A stretch of 64,000 bases of DNA. It comes from Neelides folsomi (taxonomy: Eukaryota > Arthropoda > Collembola > Neelipleona > Neelidae). The stretch is taken from contig JAQGBZ010000048.1 in the NCBI GenBank assembly GCA_034687125.1, positions 1 through 64,000 of the forward strand, in the 5' to 3' direction. Position numbers and translations under genes: made by a program. The notes under the pieces are model-generated. The model was not told the DNA's origin, made no database searches, and worked only from the letters and a program-made list of their open reading frames with translations. Shown piece after piece: positions 1 through 13,348 of the stretch (positions are counted from its first letter, which is position 1; the number at the start of each line of letters is the position of its first letter).

Positions 1-391
1 CATCAATTTCATTTGAAAATGGGTAAATAAAAAATATTGCTCGAGACTGGATAAATTTTAATTGATAAAATGAACTTAGACCAAACAATGAAAAAAAATT
101 ATAACTCAAATTTTTAAGATTATCTTCCTTATCAAATAAATTATTTTCAATCGGTTGAATAATAAATGGAGATCCAAATTCATTTAAATATATTCTATAT
201 AAGTTTGAAAGAGTTGAACCTTCTTCGTAGTTTTTCCATTGTCCAACTAAAATGTTCAGACATGGATGGAAAAGTTTAAAATTTTTAGAAATATTGTTAA
301 AATTGTTTTTTTGTAACGATTTGTCCAAATGTATCAAACAATTTAAACCATTTAACAGTGATAAAAGTACAAAAACAAAACTAATACCCAT
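1..391 (-). CDS. Ionotropic receptor paralogue, N-terminal fragment
   Basis: The frame opens at ATG 391 and stays open leftwards to base 1, so about 130 residues are visible and the rest lies outside the window. The first roughly 20 residues (MGISFVFVLLSLLNGLNC) look like a signal peptide. The fragment aligns with the N-terminus of the receptor at 16609-18750: NILVGQW here against NVLVGQW there, and IFFIYPFSNE here against IFYIFPFSGE there, with similar spacing. It is therefore inferred to be the ligand-binding ectodomain of a divergent insect ionotropic receptor, a chemosensory cation channel related to ionotropic glutamate receptors. No intron is seen in the visible part. The channel domain cannot be checked here. 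Confidence 0.72.
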   Translation of the reverse strand, partial: MGISFVFVLLSLLNGLNCLIHLDKSLQKNNFNNISKNFKLFHPCLNILVGQWKNYEEGSTLSNLYRIYLNEFGSPFIIQPIENNLFDKEDNLKNLSYNFFSLFGLSSFYQLKFIQSRAIFFIYPFSNEID

Positions 392-1499
392 TATTTAAAT
401 TAAACTTTTAAAAGCTATATTTTGAAGATATGTTTTTATTTAAAATTCAATTACTGAATAAAATTCCTGGACTCAGCTTTTATTTGAATCTAATTATAAG
501 TTTAATAATATTTAAGAGAATTATTAGTGAAATAAATTAATATTAATTCATTATAATTGTCATTTAGTCAATAAATAAGGTTTTATGTGAAAATATCCAT
601 ACATGTTATACTTTATTGTAATTTGAAATTTCCTTTATTTATCATTATTAAATTATTAATTTGAAGATGGGATTTTGAAGTTAAGTTATATTTAAATCAT
701 AAATTTTTAAAATTCATCATTGATTCATACTAATTTACGTCTTAACAAAAGTATAGAATTGATTTACGTTGTCTTATGTTCTTTTGCCATTTTTGAAACA
801 AGTACTTGGTAAATAAAATTATACTAACGAGTTCGCTCATTTCGTGGAATTTCAGTTGAATTAATTGTTTATATGAGATTTAAATGATCAATTCACTCAC
901 TGCTGTCAACTCGAAAGCTGACAATTTCATTTAGAACTTGTGTTAAATATTGAAGTATTTTAATATTTTAAGCATTTATGTATTATGAATGAAATTCTGT
1001 TAATTAAAAATCTTTACAGAGAAATGATAAATTGAATTGAATAGTTTCATAAGTTAAATAAGGAATGTGTACTTATAATATGAAAGCATATTTTTCATCT
1101 TGTCTTGTCTTGTTAAACAACTTAGAAATACTAAAATCAATTGAGAAGTGTCAGACTCAATTAAATAGTCTTGTTGGTATATGTTAGTTAGCACCAATCT
1201 TCAAATGACGTCATTTAGCCTTTGCCTTTTTAATTTAAAATATTGGTTTAAATTAAGTCATAAATAAATCAATTGAGAATATCCAGACTCCGAAGTTCCG
1301 AACTCCAAGTTCGCATATGTACAATAGATAATGTAGAATATACTGATATTACATTTATACATACAGTTAAAATTAACTTTGAATTCAATCATTCAAAGTT
1401 ATGATCGGAGATATATCGTATATTACAGGCTCACAGACTCGCGTGTAAGAGACTCAAGAGATGCATGTATATAAATAAAAAAGATAAAGAAGTAGCAAT
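392..1499. other. AT-rich intergenic region
   Basis: No convincing open frame, RNA gene or repeat is seen between the IR fragment and the GC-richer block at 1500. It presumably contains the IR promoter. Confidence 0.5.
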
Positions 1500-1930
1500 G
1501 CATTTACATTTTAACATTTTCTCCATTGCAATACCAAAGCATTGGCAATATTGAGAGTTTGTGGTTTTGGGAAGCTAAGAGGCTGATTGTGCTGCGCTGG
1601 AGGAAAATCGAGATCTCCTTCATCCTTCACTCTCGTCAGCCTCAGCTGTCAAAACGGTCAGATCTTTTGGCTCTCTCCTTCCGCCAATTCTTCACTCCCG
1701 GTGATTCTCCAGACTTTTGTTGGACTCCCGAATCACCAAGTAGGTTATTGTTATTTTGATGGGATTAGTTCCTTAAACATTTAGATGGATTTGTGATCTT
1801 CTCTCTTCCAGACCCTCTCCAGGACCCTTTGTGTCTGGTGACTTCCTACCTACCTCTCTTCACTCTGCCAACTTTACGAGGGAAGCCTGTAAGGGAAGGG
1901 CGGAAGGGGACAGGCCACAGGGCCAAGCCT
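1500..1930 (+). other. GC-richer block, possible 5' untranslated exon
   Basis: This stretch is clearly richer in G and C than its surroundings. It contains a good donor-like site (CAA|GTAGGT, intron starting at 1740). Short overlapping frames occur at 1526-1784 but resemble no known protein. The most economical reading is a non-coding first exon and/or promoter for the small plus-strand gene that may begin at 2069. This is inference only. Confidence 0.3.
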
Positions 1931-2068
1931 TAACTCCTTACAAATATTGATTTAATTTTATAAAATAATTTAAGAACTTTATTAAAAACTGGATAAAAAA
2001 TAAAAATCACTTATTTTCCAGGTGCAATCAGAGATATAGAATATTTAAATCTAATTGCTACAATTAAA

Positions 2069-3351
2069 ATGAGTGATAAAGAAAAAACACCGAATAAAGA
2101 ATCAAAAAATTTGGCAGAATGCGTAAATGACGGAATTTTTAACAGCATGCCCATATTGGTAACGAAATTGCATTGTTTTCAATATTTTTTGTAACCTTAA
2201 TTATTTAAAATTATGATGCGGTAATTTTAAACTCAGGCTGATAAGTTCGTGGAATGGACTATAGCTAAATGAATCTAATATGTAACTATAAGTGATAAAA
2301 TAATTCTATTAAACAATTAAAATAATTAAAATAATGTTTTTTGCAAACTGGATAATATATCATTTTATCTAAAAAATGTATAATGAATATTATGTACATA
2401 TATGTTGGATGAAAAATATGGGAAAATCATAAAGTTGATGTTTTAGCATACTAACAATAAGTGGTCAGTATGTATTGAAACTCCCTCCTATTTCCTCGTT
2501 AGCTAATGGTAGTAAATACAAATATGTATTATAAGCAAATGTGATTTCATATGACATTTATAATTTATGTATAAGACGGTCCGATGAAAATTCAAGGGTG
2601 ACTAAACGACCCTCAGGGTTGAAGGAGGAAGGACAACGAGCACGCGATCGTGGTCGAGAAATAAAACGGGAGATTGGAACGCCGAGCCGCTCAGTTTCTC
2701 ACCGTCCGCGTCCAAGTTACTGTGCAAGGAACGTTTCTCTGCTCAAATCAACTCCCCCTTCCTATTTACCTCTAATTGCCGTTTTATCCTTCAAACTTTC
2801 TTCAGCTTCAAAATTACCATGAGCTGAAATAAATCATTCCTTCTTGCACGGATATCAATTACATTTAGGAAAACAAGAAAAATGAAGTTACAAAAAGGTA
2901 AAGGATTTAAAATTTTAATTGCATAAATATTATTAATTTCCTGTACAAAGAGCAAACTTAGATGATTATTTTTTCATTAACAATTATTTTTATTATATTT
3001 AATATATACCATACATATTTGTATATACAATATATTTTAAAAAACTAACAACGTACTCTAAATGTAAAGCACAAATGGTTTATGTATTCCATGTGACATT
3101 ATTGGAGAATCCGAGTCGAGAAGTCCATTAAGACTTAAGAGTTGACAAATGTAAACAATGAATTATACTTGATATAGTCGTTGTTATATAAAGAGTCGCT
3201 AAACCATTGTCCATTAACACAAGACATTTTTATGAAAAGCAAAGTGAATTTTAGTTATAATGTAAATAGTTATATGGAACTATCTGAATTGATTAGAGAG
3301 GAATATCGTGAATGTAGCTCAAAAAGTATCAAAAAATATCCATCGATTTAG
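2069..3351 (+). CDS. Possible small gene, 71 aa, 3 coding exons
   Basis: Three exons join in phase: 2069-2158 (ATG, MSDKEKTPNKESKNLAEC...), 2869-2897 (29 nt) and 3255-3351 (ending KKYPSI, TAG). An acceptor TTTTCCAG precedes exon 2022-2158, giving a short 5' untranslated part, and the last acceptor has an in-frame alternative 15 nt downstream at 3270. The predicted protein is small, charged and helix-prone, with no signal peptide or membrane segment. I do not recognise the family. In favour: three phase-compatible junctions and an acceptor at each one. Against: the 29-nt exon, weak pyrimidine tracts and no homologue known to me. The intron at 2159-2868 holds a GC-rich patch (about 2580-2800) of unclear meaning. 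Confidence 0.33.
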
Positions 3352-3810
3352 CATTGGCCTCTTTCTCCTATACAAAGTGAAGTGTCGGCCCAAAATCCCT
3401 AACTTCACACTTTTCATTCTTACTACATTTTAACACTTTACTATTCAAACCTTTACTACATTGCATCACATACCTAACCGCTCGATCAATTGACAAATTG
3501 AGGATGACACGATGAAACAAATTGGCCAAAATCGATGGAAAGTAACCCAAATTCGCAAGTGGAAGATAGTCAATTTTTAATTTACCTTTTTATAACACAA
3601 TGAAATTATACCTATTTGATACCTTAATTCCTTACTCTATCATTAATTAATATTGAGAAAATTGTTTGCAATATAAATAAATTAATATTAAACTATATTG
3701 ATATTTAAACTATATTGTTTTAATAAAATATGGATAAATATGAAATGATTTTACAAAAATGAACGGCTTATTAATTTCGCAGTTTCGTGAAAATCTTTCT
3801 TGGATTTAAA
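3352..3810. other. Intergenic region upstream of KIF17
   Basis: AT-rich and without a gene. A possible acceptor (TTTCGCAG at 3775-3782) just before the KIF17 start suggests the kinesin 5' UTR is spliced from a further upstream exon that I could not place. Confidence 0.4.
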
Positions 3811-6800
3811 ATGGGCGAGTCAGTGAAAGTCGTCGTGCGATGTCGTCCCATGAACGACAGGGAGAAGAATTTGAAATCAAAGGTACGGAATCTTTCAATT
3901 AACTTATTTAATTGTAATTAATCGTAATCATATGAGCAATATGGTTTGGTAGGTGTGTCTTATTATGTTAAAACCAGTTCAAAAAATGATAAAAGGTTAT
4001 TCGCAAATCTACAATAATTCCTATGCCTAAACTTTGGTCAGAGGAACTACCCGGCACAAGGTGTCAAGAAAGTTTTAAACATTTCCCATTTAATGCCATT
4101 AACCTTATTTCTTCTTAATATTCTATTAGTATATCTCCAATCATCCTACTTTATTAGTTTTCTGCATAAAGAAATTAGCAACTTTCACACCTAACATATG
4201 CGAATAACAGTGTAATCTTCATATATGAACTAATATATCTATGAATTATTGAGTCGCAACAAAGAACAAAGTGTGGATTTAAGAATTGCACTTTTGAGTC
4301 CCCAAAGATTCATTGCATGTGCCAAAAGTTTTCTTGTTATTCCTCTGCCAGTTCCAGTTGTTAACTCAAACAGCGTGGGTAGGAAATGGTTTAATTATTA
4401 AACTCCTATCTATAAACGACCACCAACTTCATGGTAAAGATAATGGGTTCAAGATAGCTCATGTGGTTTCCGTGTAGGTTTATAGTGAAATAATGAACAA
4501 GATTCACTTCCTCGTTGACTTTTTCTTAGCCGATTAGTTTCAGTTCGTTGCACCGTGAAGAGTCGATTACATCAAAGCGGATGAGTTTAGGATTATTCAA
4601 TATTCATGTTGCGTCAATATTTCGTGTCGGACTTTTTCCAAATAACAAATGTCAACGATCGGATAACATTCCCAATCAAAATGACTAGCAAAATAAATGC
4701 ATTTATCTTTCAATTATACATGAATACTATACCAGTAGCATCGGTGTACAATTTTTATTATTAATTCATAAATTTTCGGTTTTTTTAATTTTTAATTGAT
4801 ACATCGTCAATAATTTCCATAAACAATCTCAATAATGGAGAATACAATAATACATAAGATAATATTATTTTTCGTCATTAATTTATAGTTCATATTTATT
4901 CAACATATTCATATATTTATATATTTACTTTAATTTCGTAATTAGATAATTAAAATAATTAATGGTGATTTTCTACTGATAACTAGAGTGTCGTGTTTAT
5001 GGACTCAGCATGTTGTCAATGCAGCATTGTGAATCCCAATGATTCTCAAGCTCCTCCAAAGACATTCAACTTCGACGGGACTTATTACGTCGATTCAACG
5101 ACTGACTCAATTTACAATGAAATCACTTATCCGCTCATTGAAGTAAGTCAATACAATTTACAATTAGTTCTGAAGGCTTTTTATTGTTTACGTATTGTTT
5201 TACAAGAATTTAATATTTGTTACTTTATTTTTATTAAAAATCTTACAATTTTGTTTAAAAAATTACAATCAATTTAAACGAGAGCATTATTTTACATGTG
5301 GGAAGAAAGGAGGAAGTGAAAGTGGGGAAAGTTTCATTCCTTGCCCTTTCTTAATCGGTCATCTTCAATTTGAATTTCTTCCTGCATATATCTTTAACAG
5401 AATCTTAATCGAGCCTTTTAACATACACTGTATTTAAATAACCCTTTAATATAACGTTGAATAAATAAGCTAAATTCTAATAAAGGCTTATATCCAAAAT
5501 ATACAAGAATTTTAGTTTATCAAACTCTTGTTTCGGAATAAAGTAATTTCACTTTCTTATTTGTGCGTGTACTCACATCGTTCAAATACGCTTAATTTGA
5601 ATAAATTGAACGTGATTAATTAAATGTCTTAATTAATTGTGATTAATTAAATGTTAATTGGATATTTAGGGTGTATTGGAGGGCTACAATGCCACAGTGT
5701 TTGCATATGGTCAAACGGGATGCGGGAAAAGCTTCACCATGCAGGGCATTCCCGACTCCGTCTCTCAAAAAGGAATCATCCCCCGAGCGTTTGAGCATGT
5801 TTTCGAAGCTATTTTGACCTCGGAAGGGACGAAATACCTCGTTCATGCCTCGTACCTGGAAATCTACAACGAGGAGATTCGGGACCTTCTTGGGAAGGAC
5901 GTGAAGCGGAAGTTGGATTTGAAGGAACATCCGGAGCGGGGAGTTTATGTCGGAGGTAACCCAAATTCCTCACTCGACCTACTATTCCCTTTTAACCCAC
6001 TCACGCACCAAACCAAGTTTTTCCAAAACCTCAAATTCAGAATTCCCCAATTCCTCCATTCACACTCATTCCATTGTGTGGACTTCCACGAGCTCATGTT
6101 CAAGGAATCGATAGGGAAAGTGGGAGAAAGAATCATCATTGTATTAAAACGATTCAACGATTCAACGACTGACCGACATTCTTTTACCGCTTTTATTCAA
6201 TGCTTTATGCTCCAGCTTGATAAATATATTATGGACATGTCCAATACACCTGCACAAATTTTAGTCCATTTATTGCAAAATTTCAATTTCTAGGTTATAA
6301 AATTAGTAAATGATCAAGTATTTATAAAAGGACCTTTTACCAATTTTTTTGGTAATCTAAACGAGGTTTTATTTTATATTCTGAAACCAATTTAAAATCA
6401 TGTCATTTGGGCATGTGTACAGGGAGGGCCATATGTTGCTTTCTTTTTTAAATAAACAATCGTAGAAAGCAACTTATGGCCCACCCTGTATAGCCTGTAT
6501 GGGTATTAACAAAAATGTTTTACAAAAAGTATTATTTTATCTTTGTTTTATGAAGCCAACTCGTAAAAATAATTGTAGTATAAAAGTTATTAAACAGATA
6601 ATTGTGATATTGAAAGTCCAATGCCAAGGACTAAGAAAATTCGGATTTGCCCTTCATGGAGGGTGAATCCTTGGAAGTGCCCTTGAGAGGAATTAGCAAT
6701 TAAGGAAGAAGTTGTGAATATTTTATTTATTTCCTCTGCCGAGAGAATAAATAAGAGACAGTCAAAATCCACATGTTGTTGGATGGAAACAAATATTAGC

Positions 6801-9800
6801 GTGACGTTGATGTTCATCGAGGACACCAAAGGAAAAGCACGAAACTTTTGATAATATTAAATTTACAAAAAGTCGAACATTCTATATATGTACTAACATT
6901 AAATAAATGCATAATGCCTTGTTCAAACATTTTTAAAACACAATACTGATATATAACTATATCTTCAATACATGGATTTTCAATTGCGTGTCTCTCGTTT
7001 CCTTTGTCCATTGACGCAATTAAACACGTCTTTTAATTTTTTATGCTAATGGAAATAAGTGAATTAAACCTGTGGGTATTTAAGCATTTTATTTAAGTGT
7101 CCCGGCTTTAACTAAAAAATCTACTTGAAATTCAAGCATTCTCATCTTTCCGAAATAATGCAGCTAACTTAAACTAAAATGAGGGATTTATTTTTAAAAG
7201 ATGATGAATTGATGAATTTGACAATCGGTTACATCAAGGGTTACATGTTAAATAGCCAAATTATTAAAAATGTTTTTTTCAACGGAGCGGTGTTTTGAAC
7301 ATTTTTGATATACCCTTTGACCTTGTGAGTCTCCTTGATGGTAAACGGTGAATGATTCCTCTATTATTCAATGTGTAATTCGATTTCCTTACACCCACGT
7401 CTGTCCCAATCGATTGATGATTATTACAATTCCACTCAAACAATAATACAGCCCAAATGACATTCATTTGAAGTAAAATGAGAAAGCTCCTATCACGTCA
7501 ATCTCCTTTCTTTCCTTTTATTCGCCATAGGACATTCACAAATGCCGACTTACATTTAACCATCAAGATAAACAATTTATTATCCAAATGCAATTTACAC
7601 TTTTATATTAAGATGATTTAATTTAATATATTGGTTTCATAACAATTACTTGATTACTCCTTAGCCGATTAAGAATATATCTAAATATAAATAAGGTATA
7701 TTGGATTATTAATATAATAATATTATATTAATTCTCACCATTAAAATTTTTCATATAAAAATGTCTAGCTTTAATGAACAATTTCGAATATAATTATTTT
7801 ACCAGGTATTTATGTAATTATTAGCATGCAAAATCTATTTTTGAATAAGTAATGAAGAAAACGTCGATCACGAATATCTACTGATAGTTATTAAATTGGA
7901 AAAGTTTTCGAGAGGAGGAAATTGATGAGGAAATGGATAAGCCTGACAATTTCTTCAATAATTGAGCAGTAAATTAAGCGGAAATGTCCGTCATGGCATT
8001 GGGAAAGTCAGAGGATTGGCAAAATTGAAGGGACAAACTTTGGAAAGAAAAGAACATTCAAATTGCCATTTGCCAAATGTTGAATAATTGAACGAGGATA
8101 GAATATTTCATAAAGGTTAACGTATCCTTTCAACCTTTTATTCACATTCAATCGATCTCTATTTATTTGCCTTATGGGAATTTCAAGGGCATTGTACTCG
8201 ATCGCACAATTTGCAAAAGTTTTCAAAATGCTTAAATTCAAAAATGTTCCAATCTGAACAAATTGCTGAATTCAATCAATTGCAAATCTTATCTTACAAT
8301 TAGGATCAATATGATCATTATTTATTATAATTTTTATGAATTTCAGAATTATCTCAACACGCTGTCCACAACGTTGAAGAATGCGAAACTTTGATGGAAC
8401 GCGGATGGCGAAATCGAGCCGTTGGCTCAACTCTTATGAACTCCGACTCTTCCCGATCTCACTCAATTTTTACAATCACAATCGAAATGATGGCCGGTGA
8501 TAATCATATAAGGAAAGGAAAATTAAATCTCGTTGATCTTGCTGGAAGTGAACGACAAGCCAAAACAGGTTTTTTTTATTAATTTTAAACATGGCAAATA
8601 TTTAATATTTTAATTAATTTAATATAAATTAAATTAATCAATTAATTTACATTTCAATTTGTTCATCAAGGTGCAACTGGTGATCGATTGAAAGAAGCTA
8701 CAAAAATTAATCTTTCCCTCTCTGCATTGGGAAATGTCATTTCAGCCCTTGTTGATGGAAAATCAAAACATATTCCTTACAGAGACTCAAAACTTACACG
8801 ACTCCTACAAGTAAAATTTTAACAAAATTTTAACAATTAACCTAAATCTTAAAATTAAACTAACAATAAGAGAGTATTTAATATCAAAATTACATTTAGG
8901 ATTCATTGGGAGGAAACACAAAAACTCTTATGATCGCATGCGTCTCCTTAGCTGACAACAATTACGACGAGACTTTGTCAACCCTCAGATATGCCAACAG
9001 AGCGAAGAACATTAAGAATAAGCCAAAGATCAACCAAGATCCGAAAGACGCTCTTTTGTGCGAATATCAAGATGAAATCCGCCAATTGAAAGATCTCCTT
9101 GAAAGACATCAAAGTGGAATTGACCCTTCGATGTCCAAAGTGGAAGAGGAAAAGGAGAAATTGAAGGAGGAATACGAAGAGCAATTGAGATCCCTTCGAA
9201 TGCATTATGAAGCTGAACAACAGAACCATGCGAAATTGCAAGCAGACGTTGAGAACTTAAGAATTCAATATCAAAAAGAACTCGATTCTGTTCAAAGAGA
9301 CAAAAGTTGTGGAATTTTAGAAAATGATTCTCCTTCGAATGATAAGAGTTTAAGTCCTGAACAACAAGAAGCTCTTGCAAGGTTCATTAATAATTAATTG
9401 TAATTAAAGTGTTTCTAATTTATTAATAGAGGTTTTCACACTTATGTAAAATATATGAAATATTATGAATTGTATTCAGATTGCATGAAATTGAAGAGAA
9501 CATGGTTGGAGGTGAAAAAGCTCATGATAAAGAATTAAAAGAAAAGCGGCAAAAGAAAAAGAAAGCTGCGGAAAAACGATCCAAAATACTCGAAGAGGCT
9601 ATAAACAAAAGTGACGACGATGACAGTTTGCTCATTAAAGCTTATGATAACATTCAAGAGGAATTGAGAGCTAAGACAGATGCATTAAAGAAAACGAAAC
9701 AAAAAGTAAATCTTAATATTTACAGACATATTGTATTTATATGAGTATACTATATTCGGTATATTTATTAATACAGATAAAAATACGATATATAATATTG

Positions 9801-11017
9801 AATCAATAAAATTATGTCATAATGGGAAAATATAAATTACAGGTGAAATCATTAGAACGAGAAATTTCAGATTTGCATTCTGAGTTTCAAAACGATCGAA
9901 CAGATTATTTAGAAACCATTCGAAGACAAGACCAGCAGATCAAACTCCTCCAGGGCATTTTAGATAAAATACAACCAACAATTCGAAGAGACTGCAACTA
10001 CAGCAATATTGACAACATCAAGTCAGAAGCAATTTGGAGTGATGAACTTCTTAGATGGAAATTCCCTGAAGTTTCTCTTGTTAAAACTAAATTGCCACCT
10101 GCAGGTAAATTAGATTTTTACAATATATATATTAATATTATTAATGTGAAGAAATATTCAAATACTGAGAACAACTATTAATTTAACTACCTATATAATA
10201 ATAATATTAATTAATTAAAATATTTTATAAGGACAAAAAGCAGGAGGAAATAATAAAAATATGGTTCGCGTTCCGTCACGCACAGCTCCGGCAAGACTTG
10301 CGTCAGACAACGAAGATGAAGAAGATGAAAATATTCATTCAATTCTTATTAAGGTTTTATATGATTATAAGAATTATTAAGAATTAATTTATGTAATTAT
10401 ACATCTATTTAAATTATACCAAAATTAACTAAATTAACTTTTTAAATCAATAGAAGTTTGAAGGTAACGAAAAGAATGATATAGCAGAAAATTATTTTAA
10501 GCCAAAGCGAGCTGCTGAACTTTTAATACGAGCTCAACAAGACGCTTCGAGGGTTATTACACAATGGAAGGGAATTGAAAGTAAATCCATACAGAAGTCT
10601 ATAAAAATATAAATTAAATGTTTTATGTTTAATTAAATATGTATTTAGTGTTATTAACAAATGTTTAATTTTCAGATACGGCTCAAAATAAAAATGGTGG
10701 TAATAGCATTTTAGTCAATTGGAACAATCATTTCAACTCTGCGAATTTGATCAAAAGTCCGAATGGAAATCAAATTCACCCAACACATCATTCATGGGGT
10801 CCATCTCCGGTTCAAAATGTTTGGAGTTCTGGTGAGAATTGAACTAACTAAATATAATAAATATTGAGAAAATATTTAATTTGCCAAAATTATAGTGAAA
10901 GGATTCCAAAGTTCACCGGAAATGAGGCGACCTGCTCGTTTAGAAGCTTTGCCTATTGAAGCCACAACAAAGGCTTTGAAGAAACTCAGACAGTCCATTG
11001 ATATCATGGATGTGTGA
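3811..11017 (+). CDS. KIF17: Kinesin-2 family motor KIF17 / OSM-3
   Basis: Homodimeric plus-end motor of the KIF17/OSM-3 type, which carries cargo in cilia and dendrites. Twelve exons join in phase: 3811-3882, 4987-5142, 5670-5955, 8347-8568, 8671-8810, 8900-9381, 9480-9705, 9843-10104, 10232-10353, 10454-10580, 10676-10831, 10896-11017; together they encode 790 aa. The N-terminus reads [16 protein letters not shown]. The P-loop GQTGCGKS is at about residues 90-97, switch I NSDSSRSH at 203-210, switch II DLAGSER at 235-241, and the neck [12 protein letters not shown] follows. Coiled-coil segments come next, then the diagnostic KIF17 stretches [14 protein letters not shown]-like EELRAK and the tail [12 protein letters not shown]. 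All ATPase motifs are intact. The 2.4-kb intron 5956-8346 carries a MITE. Assignment to KIF17 rather than KIF3 rests on the motor loops and the tail. Confidence 0.93.
6418..6490. mobile_element. Short mariner-like MITE / hairpin
   Basis: Two 27-nt arms, 6418-6444 and 6464-6490, are inverted repeats matching at 25 of 27 positions, separated by a 19-nt loop. The ends read TACAGGG...CCCTGTA, so an element with CAGGG termini would be bounded by TA on both sides, as expected for Tc1/mariner target duplications. It has no coding capacity and sits in the long third intron of KIF17. Confidence 0.55.
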
Positions 11018-12301
11018 AAAATGGAAAGTTAGAGTCAAAATATTCATATTACACATTTGATAATATCCATTTTAATCATTTTTTTAATTTTAATCCTCCA
11101 ACATTTGTTGTTTAAACATACTCTACATATTGTTAGACATAGTTCTAAATACTAATGTTAACTGTACCTGGAAAAGTGTGACCTTTTGATGAGTCAACTA
11201 TATCTCGATCCTTTTGTACCTTTTTAATTTTGGTTTATACATATTAAATATCATTATTACATTATAGGCATAGTTTACAATTGCAAAATGTATATTAAAA
11301 TAATTTGAAGATAATTGTTCCTGGATAAATACATGATTTAAAATTAAAAGAAAAACTTTATTAGAATTATATAACGAAAGATATAACGCATTTTATATCA
11401 TTTGACTTTTATAGCCTTTAGTTAATTAACATCTTTAATAAATTAAGTATGTAGAAAGATTAATTTCCCAAATAATATAATATCCAATATTTATGAAAAG
11501 TAAATGTACAAAATAAATAAAATTTGGATGTGTGAAACAAAAAATAAAAATCGTTAAAGATTCATTTACTATACCATCTACCATATTTAATAATACCATT
11601 AATTGATAAAATAATAGAAATACCATTTTCATATTTCAAGTTTTTTACCCAACATTTCTTTTCGCAACCTAACATTTCTGTGATTTTATACCCAATTATT
11701 TAAATTTTTTAATAATTAAAATATGAAAGAAACGGATGTAAAAATAATGCCAAACTGAAAGTATAATTATAATTTTATAATAATGGTCTTTAATACACTT
11801 ATTAAAGACCAACGAATAGAAATGTTCCGGAAGCTGAATTTCTAAACTTTTATGTAAAACCACAATTCTTAGTTTTATTCAAATCTGCTATTAAAAGCTT
11901 ATATACTACTATTGCAGGATTTCAATATTATTTTCATTATTTTTTTAATATAATTATGAATTTTATTGCAAACGAACCGTTAGTTTTGCAATTCAATTTT
12001 TATAATTATAGTGTTAGAAAAATGAAAAAATATCTATCATATTATTTTATATAGTTTGCACAATAAATACATTTTTATGGGCTATCGTTATCAAATAATT
12101 CTATTTTTGCTATAGTTGAAAAGTTGAAAAGTTTAATTGACTTAATAATGATGTTGAAACTCTTGATCTGTAATTAAAATACCATTAAATGATTTTCTCA
12201 CTTTTAAACATGAGCATTCAACTCCCGTCCATTTATTAGTGCCTCCACATTTGACCAAGAAGGATATTTACTAAAGGATTTTCTTTTTTTCATTTTTCAA
12301 A
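11018..12301. other. AT-rich region downstream of KIF17
   Basis: Contains the KIF17 3' UTR and the upstream region of the OBP gene. No gene is seen; the minus-strand frame at 11435-11632 is AT-rich noise. Confidence 0.5.
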
Positions 12302-13348
12302 ATGAACACGTACAATTATGCCCTTGGCCTTACATTAATCATCTCTGCTCTTTACGTAAGCTCCAAAACCAAAATTATAATAAAACTAATATTTTATTAG
12401 TTGTAATTTAATATTATTTTACTGATTTAATATAATAAATATAATCCGGACAGTTAAAAAGAGTCTCAGGCCAAGAAGAAACAATGTGTCGTGGTCAAGC
12501 ACTCAACATGACGAAAGAGCAAAAGGGTCAAATCACCGATTGTCTCGACGAAGCAGGTCATTTTAATTTTATAATTTAATTTTTCAACTTTTAAGTACCC
12601 TAATAGGAAAGTATGGTTAGGTTAAAAATTCATTTCTTTAGGTATTGGCTCTGTATGGAAAATTCCTGCTGATAAACTTTCGGTAAATTTTCTCAAAACT
12701 CACATTGATAATTGAATAACATTTACTAAAATTAGTTACTAAAAATATTGAATATAAAATTTTTGTTTGTTCCAGTGTTTCGGAGTATGTGTGATGGAAA
12801 AAAAAAGCATGGTAAGAAAACGAGTTGTTTGTGTAATAGATGCCATTTTTATAAAAAAAAGATTTTTTATCAAATGAACTTTTTAATTACAGTTAACACC
12901 AGAGGGAAAAATCAATCATGAAAAGATCTTAAATTACATTAATGATGTCATGAAGCCCGATGATGTTAAAGACATTCTTGTAAAAGGAACTGACCAATGC
13001 ATTAAAGACCATGGTAAGTATACCAATAGATTCAATATGATAATGATAAATGATATGATGATAAATGTCTATAATATAGTAATACTTTTATATGGGTTTG
13101 GTTAGAAAAATTAATTAAAAATATAATGTCTTAATTAAAGGTGAAAAGGTTAAAGTAATCAACGATCCTAAATGTCTCACTTATATGGAAGTCGGTCAAT
13201 GCATTCACAATGTTTTCTTAGACGTAAGTTAATCCAATGACAATGCTTTAACCTTTAACAAAATATAATATACTAAATACTAATTGTAAAGAATTGATTT
13301 AACTAACAATAAGTTCCTATTAAATTCCAGATTTGTGTTGAAGACTAA
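12302..13348 (+). CDS. Odorant-binding protein (classic six-cysteine type)
   Basis: Small secreted carrier of hydrophobic ligands, typical of insect sensillum lymph. Seven exons join in phase: 12302-12355, 12454-12556, 12642-12682, 12776-12811, 12893-13013, 13141-13223, 13331-13348; together 151 aa. A hydrophobic signal peptide (MNTYNYALGLTLIISALY) forms the first exon. The hallmark spacings are present: SCFGVC gives C2-X3-C3 and CLTYMEVGQC gives C5-X8-C6. C1 to C2 is short (18 residues) compared with the more usual 25-30. One extra cysteine lies before C1 (MCRG) and one near the C-terminus (ICVED), which could form a fourth bond. Candidate AATAAA signals follow near 13473 and 13530. A single OBP is seen, with no tandem copies in the window. 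Confidence 0.87.

Noticed and set aside
1526-1784. Two overlapping plus-strand frames of 77 and 65 aa
   Set aside because: They overlap in different frames, resemble no family and lie in a block better explained as non-coding exon or promoter.
2541-2822. 93-aa plus-strand frame in a GC-rich patch
   Set aside because: Low-complexity Arg/Ser-rich product, no splice partners in phase and no recognisable domain.
5676-6293. 205-aa frame continuing the kinesin exon
   Set aside because: Only 5670-5955 is exon 3. After the GTAACC donor the motor similarity stops and resumes at 8347, so the rest is intron read-through.
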